Positions 54,913 to 64,000 of a DNA stretch of 64,000 nucleotides are shown here, piece after piece. The number at the start of each line of letters is the position of its first letter. Positions within the stretch are counted from its first letter, which is position 1. The stretch comes from Malus domestica (Eukaryota; Streptophyta; Magnoliopsida; Rosales; Rosaceae): positions 3,240,501 to 3,304,500 of the forward strand of contig NC_091668.1 of the NCBI RefSeq assembly GCF_042453785.1. The letters run 5' to 3'. The translations under genes were made by a program, and so were the position numbers. The notes beneath the pieces are model-generated. The model did not search any database. It saw only the letters and a program-made list of their open reading frames with translations, and was not told the origin of the DNA.

Positions 54913-55640
54913 GTAAAGGAAATGTTATTCGTAGTAATTAGTAAATTCTTTTGTGTTTTGGTGAATTATAAATTCTTCTTCTTCCAGTGTTATTCACAAT
55001 GATAATAAATTTTTACGAAAACTAACGAAAATTTTAAAACAAATTTAGTTTTAATGAAAAATGACAAATAAAGGTGTAGTGAATAGTACATGAAAAGGTA
55101 AAAATGTGGTTTTTCGTTAAAAATAAACAGTACCAGTAGTGTTTCGTTAAAACTCCAATTTTGAGTCATTATTTCCTCTTCATTTTCTCCCTCCTCCTCT
55201 CACATTTTTCACTCTATCTCTCTCTTCTATAAAGAATTCAACACAAAATATTAACGTGATTTATTCATGACCATTCAAATAGTAAAAGAAAAAAATGAGA
55301 TTTAAAAATAAAAAGGCAATCTTACTCCCTTTGCTCACACAAGTTCTTTATTTATTTTTGTTTTCTTCCTTACCCTTTGAAGGAAACTCTTTTTCCTTTT
55401 GGAGTGTTGTCCACATACTATTTTTTTAAATTTTCACATATTTTTTTTTAATTTTTGATAGTCGAATTAGATAAATTCAAGAAGATTAAAAGACATAAAT
55501 TAAGGGAGTATTTTTGCTTACCACATTTAGTGTGGTATATGCTCACCATCCTATTTATCACCATTAGATGAATTTGAATTTATAGAGCAAAAATGCAAGA
55601 ACGCTATTTATCACCATTAGATGAGTGTGAATTTATAGAG

Positions 55641-56698
55641 TGTTGATGCACAAAACCGGAGGGATCTTGGAACAACGTAAATCCGACGTGAATTTGCAAG
55701 AAAGTAAAGAACACAAGATGTATCGTGGTTCATCCCAATGTTTGGGCTACGTCCACACTGATGTTGATTGTATTTCTCTTCTCTGTACGAATGTATGGAT
55801 TACAAGTGTGAGGGAGTCCCCCAGAGAAAGAGAGAGTTTGAGAGAGCCTCTGTTTAGGGTGAGGATGAGAGCTTCGAATATGAGAGTGAAGCCTTGGGGA
55901 TCTCAGGCCTCTCCCATTGTGAGAGTGAGGAGTCACTTTTGTAGAATAAGGGCTCATCACTTATTACATAATTACATTTGAGTCCCCCGAGTATTTATAC
56001 GAGGTCTAAATACGGAGGCCTTAAGTATGGTACAAATAGTAGTCCCCCAAGTCTTCAGTCAAGAAAGTCTTTTGGTTAGAGACTTGAAATTCAGTCCATC
56101 TGTGGGTCGAAGTAACTAGATGTCGTCTAGAATTGAATATTCGATATGAGGCGGTGCTCAATGTGAAATGATGCTCAACTAGATGTAGCACATGTTGCGA
56201 GGCTGCTCGGCTTGTGGCTTATGTTGCCTTGGTTGGCTCGGCTTGTGGCGTTGAAGGTGAGGGAGTCCCTTTTATAGAATAAGGACTCGCTCCTCAATAC
56301 ATAAATGATGGGCTAGAGTTGATGCTCGCGGTGAGGCGGTTGCTCAGCAGGCGGCGATGCTCTCTAATGATGGTGAAGGAGTCCATTTTATAGAATAAGG
56401 GCTCATTCTTCAATACATAAGTGATGGGCTAGAGTTGATGCTCGTGGCGAGGCGGTTGCTCAGCAGGCGGCGATGCTCTCTAATGATGGTGACGGAGTCC
56501 CTTTTATAGAATAAAGGCTTGCTCTTCAATACATAAGTGATGGGTGCTCTCTAATGAAAGTGAGGGAGTCCCTTTTATATAATAAGGGCTCGTTCCTCAA
56601 TACATGAATGATGAGTTAAGTCCCTCAAGTCTTTTTCATGAGGCCTAGTTGTGGAAGCCCAATATATTGGTACATATTGCAATCCCCAAAGTCTTCAG
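55641..56698 (+). mobile_element. LTR-like repeat with 116-bp tandem units, cut by the next element
   Basis: Starts TGTTGATGCACAAAACCGGA, then has phrases typical of plant LTR leaders (GTGGTTCATCCCAATGTTTG, GGGCTACGTCCACACTGATG). Later it has tandem 116-bp units at 56,301-56,416 and 56,417-56,532 plus a truncated unit from 56,533. Each carries GGAGTCCCTTTTATAGAATA or a variant. The element is interrupted at 56,698 by the next retrotransposon, and the other end is outside the window. Its family is unknown. Confidence 0.6.
56301..56606 (+). repeat. 116-bp tandem repeat array
   Basis: Units start at 56,301, 56,417 and 56,533 with ATAAATGATGGG / ATAAGTGATGGG. The third lacks about 40 bases after GATGGG. 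A further partial unit precedes them at about 56,250-56,300. Confidence 0.9.
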
Positions 56699-58516
56699 TG
56701 TTGGAAATGTGCCCTAAAGCCAATCATATGATGATACTTTACGGACATTTCACATGTTAAACTAATCTAGTTTTACATATAAAGGGCATACATTATTGTT
56801 TGAGCCGTCTCATATAAATGTTATATGCTTAAACGATAAAGTCCAAGGAATATGTGATTGGGAGAATGTAATCTAATGAAGTTAGATTCATGAGACAATT
56901 CTTTCGTAGACACATCCTAAACGTTCCTGATCATATGATTGTCAATTGGGCGTTGACAGTTCGTTAAGATCAGTACGTACTATGTCTTCTCTCAGGGAGA
57001 GTGATTAGTCTCGAGTCATTGGTGTGTGTGACATCAAGACAAGTACGTAGGTGCTCAATAGAGAATGAGTTCACTGAACGTGATCAACGAAGAGTTCTTA
57101 TATTCCATGTCACATGAGAACTCATGGTTGGGATAATGCAAAGTAGTCATTTGACCTGAGGCATCACAGTTGTCTTGTGGTTAAGTCCTTGATCTTTGAT
57201 TATGTCAAAGTCACCCCCTCGGGGTGTCCACGGCATTGTTGGGGTTAAGCCACTTAGCTATGGAGACAAGTGAATGCGCAACAAGGGATCTCTAACCTTC
57301 AAACAGTTGAGGGAGAATACTTTATGATATGATTTGGAATCTCTGGCCAGAGTATGAATGAGATTAGGGAATGCGTTCCAAATCACATTCAAGGAAATCA
57401 TATAAGCACACGAATCACATTGGATAGTAGACATGAATAAATAAACTATCATACCAAACAATGTGGTCAAGAGTATTAGATTAGAGAATGACCGTATTGC
57501 ATTTGTAATCCCAAACTGAATAGGTTCTCTATCCTCTTCTGATTAGCTTGGGTAACCATGATATGCTGCTAGGTGTCACTCATGGTTTGTGGAAGCCCTA
57601 AACGTGTGTAATCACTAAAGGGAGAATTGAAAATAGTTTCAATTCACAATCGATGTAAAATGGTTTTAATCGCCCACTACCTCGCTAAAAGGAACCTAAT
57701 GGATCGCACACCATAAAAGGTGGAGATTGAAGATTAAACGGAAATGAGTAAGAATGATTAAATGGTTTAATCATTTATTTATGGCAAGGATTAATTAATA
57801 TGTTAATTAATCAAACGAATAAGTTCGTTAAAGACCTCGAGATAGTTTTGGACCTTAAGGCCCAATGGGCTTCGAACGTCAAGCCCATTAACTTAAGTTG
57901 TATGACAATTTAATGAATAAAGATTCATTAAAGCCCAAAAGCCCAAAATTCCTTAGGTGGCCGGCCATATGGTGATGAATTAGGGTTTTGGTTGTTTAGG
58001 TCACTTAAAGAAGTGACTATATAAAGGACTTTATAGCCAAATATTCATTAAGATTATTAAGGGTTTATTTTGGGGGAAAATTGGTGAGAATTGTCTCTCC
58101 ATTTTCTCTCTAAAGAAGCTAACACCTTGGAGGGTACATCTAGCAATCCTACTACTCCAAGGTCACTCATTTCTTCTACAATCAAACCTTGGTGAAGAGA
58201 CTTAGAGGTTCCCTATTTTGGGAACTTGGAGAAACCTATTCTTCCATCCAAATCCATGGATCTAAGAAGCAAGGAATGAAGGCCCCTATCTCTTTGGGTG
58301 ATTAGCCTTTGCTTATGCAAAGAGGAATCTACAAAGGTATTAATTTCAACTCACTTTGTTTTGAGTTGATTATTGGTTCACCAATCTACTAGGCTTTGAA
58401 TTTCATGGGTAATGTTTTGTTTTTGAATGCATACAAGCATGATTCCGCCTTTAATTTGTTAATTGCATGCTATAGATGTTATTCAAATGAACATGTTTTT
58501 CAAAATAATTCCTTCA
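56699..58516 (+). repeat. 5' LTR of family member 2
   Basis: 1,818 bp. Aligns over its whole length with the LTRs at 22,376 and 30,193, with scattered substitutions and small indels. TATA box at 58,018-58,027. Confidence 0.93.
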
Positions 58517-58518
58517 AG

Positions 58519-58530
58519 TGGTATCAGAGC
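58519..58530 (+). other. Primer-binding site of family member 2
   Basis: TGGTATCAGAGC, two bases after the LTR, as in member 1. Confidence 0.9.
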
Positions 58531-59027
58531 CTAGGTCTAGTAGTTGGTGAATCCTTTTGGGTTTTGTAGTTCATAAGTTTGTGATTTAAAAGTTGTAATT
58601 GTTACAAGCTTTATTCTTGCTTCTTTGAAAGTAAATTTTGTTGGAAAATTTGCTATCTCAAATGTTGTAGATGTTGTTCATATGAGCATGAATATTGGAG
58701 CTAAAATTTGGTGCCATGCTTTTGGGAAAATTCGGCCAAATCCAAAGGGTGGAATTTTGGGTTCTTGTTTGACTTGTTAAAAGTGTTTTAATGTGTTCTT
58801 TGGAATCCCTAAGTACCCTAGTTTGGTTAGATGTTATTTCCCTTAAGTAAGAATGGTTTTGGAATGTTTTTGGGTGAAAAAAGTTCATGGAAAAATTTGG
58901 GTTTTTCATGGATGTTCTTCATTGTTCTTGATGTTCTTGCCAAGAACAAAAAGGTTTGGTGTTTTGATTCAAAGTTTTGATTTATTTCATAAAGTTTATG
59001 ATATATGTTTTTCAAATGATTTATCAT

Positions 59028-59179
59028 GTATTTAAAGTGTTAAATATTTGTATAAATGATGATGGAAACATCAATCATCAAAACATATATTATTTTTATG
59101 AAAGTATTTAAAGTGTTAAATATTTGTATAAATGATGAAAGAAATATCAATCATCAAAACATATATTATTTTTATGAAA
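59028..59179 (+). repeat. Two 76-bp tandem repeats in the leader of member 2
   Basis: Units start at 59,028 and 59,104. Same unit as the three copies at 24,697-24,924. Confidence 0.9.
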
Positions 59180-61455
59180 GGTGAAAGCACTACTTGATTG
59201 TTTTTGACAAAACTAATAAATCAAAACATCCACCACTCCTTTTTATCCCTAAAAACCGGCCACCCTAATAAAATAGGGTATTTTTGGGGCTTTTATGCAA
59301 TTACATAAAGTTTTGATACTTTTGTGTATTTGTACTTTGACCCGAAAGTTTACGTTTTGACGTTAAGGCCTAAAAACGCTAAAGGACAAATTGTTTTGCT
59401 CCTTTAATGAAGTTTTGAATTTATTTAAATTTTGGGTTCTAGTTGTATTTACATGAAGTAGTGACTTTTGTGTTTTTACAAAGTGACCCCAAAGTTTATG
59501 TTTTCGCAATATGGCCCAAAAAGTTGTGGTTATTGCATGATGACCCAAATAGGATGAGAACAAAATTGTTTTGTCTCTTTAAATGAGAATTGGATTTTCA
59601 TTTTGTTTAGCTCCACTTAAATCAATTTTATGGATACAAAAACCAAATGAAAATGTTGCATTCAATTAATTAGTTAAAGCGTTAATTAATTAAAGGATGA
59701 TTATGAACCTAAGCCTAATATAATTGAGCTATGTGAAAGGCGTTTCAAATTTGTTTGAACCATGGGAATGTGTAGATTAGATTTTGGTTGTAATTTGATT
59801 TGATCAAATGTTGTAAAAGGGCATAAGTCCTTCTTTACTTTAAGGTAATTTGTTTTATGCAAATGTTGTAATGAGCATAAGCTCATCCTTTACTTTGAAG
59901 TATTTCTTTCTTGCTTTATATGATATGCATGAAAATGAAGTAATTGGGTCCAACGCCCCTAAGACAACACGTCTTAATGTGATTAAACGCGTAACTAAAA
60001 TCAATCTCCATCCCTAGACCGAGATTCAACACAAGGCTCGTGTTGAATCTAAACAAAGGTTCATAGTCATCCTAAGGCCCTAAGGCAACTATATAGTCCA
60101 TCAAATGAATGCAAACCTTATGTTAGTAGTAACATATACTCTTGCTTTAAAAACCGTTTTAAAAGCATAGTGGGAGTATTATGTACAACTAAAACAATCA
60201 TATGGACCAATAGTTGTAAGAGGACCAAAATTGTTTTAATAGAGATTAAAATGTATGTTTATATGTGATGAGACCAAAAACCCTCAACCAAACCAATATT
60301 AAGTTGATAAGCGGAGAGTGCTTAGAACACTCTTTCGTGGCCTTCCACCGTGGTGGGATCCAATCGTTTATGACTTGTACACCGGCTTCACCCTATCATG
60401 GGGGAGTACAAAGTGCATGCTTATACTCAGGAGGAATCCATACACATATGATGAGGTGAGTGTAGGCAACGAGGATGGCCAATATCATATCATTGTGAGG
60501 CTATTCTTGAACCCCTTCATGAACTAAGCATGGTGGGAAGAACTTAACTAAGTGCAATGGAACCAATATCATATCATTGTGAGGTTACATTCTCTAGAGG
60601 CCAAATAAGATGGGTACTTGCATGAGTTGCAAAAGAGTAAGCGTACTCTCTCATTATTATTGTTGCTAGCCATATATCGTATCATCGTGAGGTGGGCTTG
60701 GTAATAGTGAGCCTCCCATAACCTACTAGGAGTTTCATCCAAAACTCTCGAATTCCTATGAGGGATATGGAATTTGCCAAAAATAGTGGGTGGTGCTATT
60801 TGATTTAAAGACCCAAATCAAATGGCTTAAAATCAATCAATTTATATTCGTTATGTATTTGATTACCAATATATTTGCAAACGCTATCCAACACTTGACA
60901 AATAAAAGCCGAACGTTTAGTTTACGGACTTGGTACTACAAAACCATAGATTGTCTTTAATGGCTTGTAAAAGTACCAAAGTAGTCTCATCCTCACAATC
61001 TTCCTATTGATAATGTATCATTAGAAGAATATGTTAGAAAAGGTCTATCATAAAGAGGACAACACTTTTAATGTCATAATTCTTCAATTACAAATTGTTG
61101 TATGAAGAAATAAGAGTTGCTTTGAACAACCCTTAGTCAATACAAACACTTAGTGCTTATTTCTTTGTTAATTGAACAAAGAACTTGAGAAGTAAGCACA
61201 AGGGCATGGACACTTTATGTGCCATGATTCTTCACTTACAAATTGTTGTATGAAGAAATGAGAGTTGCCTTGTACAACTCTTGAAAGTTTGTAATTATGT
61301 TTAGAACATAATGGTTGGTTGACAAAAATAGTCCATTAACATGGACTTATGATGATTTTGAATCATTGAGGGTTGAAGTGTTAAACCACTTAACGAGACG
61401 GAAACTAGGCAAGGACTTCACCTTTGTTTCCCTATCCTAATGGTTCACTAAGTTT

Positions 61456-64000
61456 ATGGTAAACTATGTAGTGAACAATAACCACATACTCTCCAAATTG
61501 TTTGATATGTATAACACAATTGAAAAAGGTTTCAAGAGAGATAGTGGGAGTTTAGGGACCATGACTAATGTAGTCAAAGGTGAAAGTCAAATAAAGAAGA
61601 TAAATAACTCCAAGGGAACAAACTTTCTTTATGAAAGGATGGACATTGGAAGGGGTATTTGCAAGAAATGTCTTGCAAGTGTCAAGAACACACCTTTCGA
61701 AGGTGTTGTAAATTGTTCTTGAATAGTTCAAAACAGTTGGTTCTTCTACTTGAATGTATGATTCCGTATTAGTAACTATGTTTTACAAATCGTTGTAAAA
61801 ATGTGACTAATAAGAAGTAGAAGATATATGAGAGAAGAAAAGGTGCTTCACATACGGAACGTGAATAAGATATAGATCTCTGCGAAAGCAGATAGTACTT
61901 ACTTCCTCATATGAACTACCAAAGAAATTGGATTATAGTAATCTAATTGATTGTCTCTATAGTAGAGATGATATGGTAGTGTTAACTGTTTAGAATATAA
62001 TGATGCTTAAAACCCAAAAGGTTGCAAGGTAGTGACTAATCCCAACTAAATTGTGATACCTCTAAAAACATAAGTTACGAGTTGGTGAAACAAGGATGCT
62101 TTGGATCGTTAGATCCGGATCCAATACCTTCTTGTTAAAATTGTATAGAGGCGAAATGTTCGAATCTTTATTCTTTTGGAAAGAAGAAAGAATCACAAAG
62201 TTGTTGAGGTTAATTCACTTAGATGTTAATGGCACTTGTCCACAACATAATACTACTCATGTTATATGACATTCACCGAAGATCACTCTCGGTTGGACTA
62301 TAGTTTATTTTGAATAAACACAAGTCCGAATACTTTGCAAAAGGTTTCAAAGAATTCAAGAAATGTAAATAGATGAGTAAGATATCTAAAGTATTTACCT
62401 CCTTAGATTTGATCCAAGGAAAGGTAACACTTTAGATGAGTTTCCTTGAAAGATATCAAGGAAAATAGCATCATAAGATAATGTATTTCTCCATTAGGAG
62501 AAGAACGAACTCAAATAAGATTTAGTTCGTTAGATGTTATCTATTACCCATATATAGGATATATACTTCTAAAACAATATGATTGTCAATTAGAAGATCT
62601 TCCAAAATTTTCATAACTCCATAAGATGTAGTTGGAAAAGAAAGACAAATCTTAAGCATGTTAAAGATTTGGGGTTGTGTGCTAACTAGCAATATTTGTT
62701 TGATAACAATCTTGTAGGATATCCTTAAAATAACTTTTGGATATCGCTTCTATAAACCAACTAACAAATGTTGTTTTGTTGGGTAGTTCATTGTAATTAT
62801 ACAATGTGATTTGCCTAAAAGCAAATGAACGAGAGATAGAACTCGAAGAATGAGTTCTTTGAGAGACAAGAAAGTAATCAACAAATATAACAACCTAGTT
62901 CCTATACCTCAAGCTCCAAGGTAGTCGATAAGGATTTATAAACCGTCTCAGTTGAATGGTTTTGAACTTTATGATTATGTCATAGAGTTGCACCTCTTAA
63001 TTCGAAAGAAATAAGAATAAAAAAAAAATATCCTTATGACTACATTAAGTGCATATACGATATATACTCAAGGAAATGGTAAAGTACCATTTGACTCGAA
63101 ATAATGAAACCTTCATAGCTAATTGGTAGCTTAAGGTGACTACAATCAAAGAGAATGGTTGACTTTGAAGAAACCATCTTTGAGATAGTCTTGGTTTCAA
63201 TTAATTCGAAGATTGCTAGCTACAACTAAATGGTGATTCAATGTTTTGACATAATATGGGTTTCCGAAACCATTATTAAGATAGTCTTGATAATATATGT
63301 CTAAAACTATAAATCACAAGACATGTAAGTTGTAGAGATCCATCCATCATGGATCTTAGCAAGTTAGTGGGAGCTATTTGCATTTTATGAGAAAATGATC
63401 AAATCGTTTGATTTCTCATAAAGATGTAAATGAATCTTTTGTTTACTAGTTTTACAAAAGATTAGTGGGAGTTAATCATGTTCCTAAAATTTAAGTATAT
63501 ATGATATATTAATTTTGGAAATGAAAAGAAAGCTTATTCGTTAAAGTTATGACTTTAAGCATTCTATAAACGATAGAATGTATATGGGAGATATAGTCTA
63601 TATACATGGGATGAAAATCTATAATGATATATTTCATGATATAATTGGATTATATCAATCCCTAATAATAGACAATGGATGCTAGGAAGTTTCTCATATG
63701 ATGATAAACTTCAATAAGAAGGACGATTCTAGTGAGACTAGCAAGTTGCCCTTCTCAAAGGGAACGTGCCCCTTTGACTCCCAAAGAAATAATGCGTAAA
63801 TAGAATCCTTTATGCGTAAGCAGAAAGGTGATTTATGTATTTCATATTGTATGAAAAACATTGATATGAGTTGTACCTAGAACGGTACAAGACGATATCA
63901 ATGCAAGCCCAGGATCAGAACCATGACAACTGTCAAGTGAGTCCTTAAGTATTTAAGAAATACTAAAGGATAAATTCCTCAAAGATCGAGGAAGAATCAA
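61456..64000 (+). pseudogene. Decayed copia gag-pol of family member 2
   Basis: Carries the same ordered traces as member 1 (ICKKCLASVK at about 61,665; the integrase region at about 62,200-62,370), with the same breaks plus further indels such as an extra block with an A-tract near 62,975-63,035. The window ends before the RNase H traces. Confidence 0.8.

Larger units (their letters stand above)
53001..55640. other. MITE-rich spacer, no gene
   Basis: Contains inverted-repeat elements at 53,435-53,624 and 54,552-54,912, a long pyrimidine-rich stretch (53,930-54,180) whose short open frame is low-complexity, and a 53-bp offset repeat (55,553 and 55,606, ATTTATCACCATTAGATGA). No supported gene. 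Confidence 0.5.
56699..64000 (+). mobile_element. Second member of the decayed copia family (runs off the window)
   Basis: The 5' LTR is 56,699-58,516 (TGTTGG...CCTTCA), the primer-binding site TGGTATCAGAGC is at 58,519-58,530, and the interior is collinear with 24,196 to about 29,675 of family member 1. It is more diverged from member 1 than member 1's own LTRs are from each other. Interior lesions are shared with member 1, for example the stop before AATAAACACAAG at about 62,310 and 28,063. By alignment the 3' LTR should start about 510 bases past the window end. Candidate target duplication on the left: TTCAG (56,694-56,698). Confidence 0.93.

Noticed and set aside
1-64000. CRISPR arrays, bacterial-type operons or rRNA genes
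   Set aside because: The sequence is plant nuclear DNA. Repeats found are tandem duplications, LTRs and MITEs. The only rRNA-like sequence is the 5S-like block of the Cassandra LTRs, not a real 5S gene.

Overview
This window is nuclear DNA of a flowering plant. It has spliced genes with GT-AG introns, plant-specific families (COPT copper transporter, CC-NBS-LRR, PLS/DYW-type PPR, DUF1677, CID/SMR protein), Ty1/copia LTR retrotransposons, MITEs and a Cassandra-type TRIM. Overall style and repeat content suggest a woody eudicot, probably Rosaceae (apple/pear-like); the species is inferred, not proven.

Layout. 1-3.3 kb: eight-exon PITH-domain gene (minus) with a hAT-like MITE in an intron. 4.2-6.35 kb: intronless crooked-neck-like splicing factor (plus), convergent with a COPT5-like copper transporter (minus, 6.86-7.31 kb). 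7.3-10.4 kb: repeat-rich spacer. 10.4-11.3 kb: AIP2-like RING E3 gene that lacks its middle part. 12.6-15.4 kb: intronless CC-NBS-LRR gene (minus), convergent with AIP2. 15.4-18.5 kb: duplicated NBS-LRR upstream sequence, a Mutator-like MITE and a copia pol fragment. 18.5-37.3 kb: a second, decayed copy of the AIP2-to-NBS-LRR block, opened by a 1-kb insertion and by a nested pair of LTR retrotransposons (19,791-34,720 containing 22,376-32,012). 37.65 kb: LINE remnant. 38.3-38.7 kb: DUF1677 gene (minus). 41.57-42.21 kb: complete Cassandra-like TRIM. 44.9-47.9 kb: five-exon CID7-like gene (PAM2, CUE-like, DUF1771, SMR). 49.5-52.15 kb: PPR-DYW pseudogene followed by a shorter PPR fragment. 53-55.6 kb: MITE-rich spacer. 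55.6-56.7 kb: LTR-like repeat with 116-bp tandem units. 56.7 kb to the end: another member of the inner retrotransposon family, running off the window.

Most interesting signals: (1) a family of LTR elements whose gag-pol is full of stops, where two separate copies share the same lesions and one has nearly identical LTRs and a perfect target duplication, so the family seems to have moved after its coding capacity was lost, presumably with help in trans; (2) the order of events in the AIP2/NBS-LRR block (duplication, decay, copia insertion, insertion into the copia), read from perfect target-site duplications; (3) an AIP2 gene lacking a central region and a RING-adjacent glutamine codon that its dead duplicate still has.

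All calls come from reading the sequence; exon borders were placed by frame continuity, GT-AG sites and recalled family conservation, without transcript evidence.
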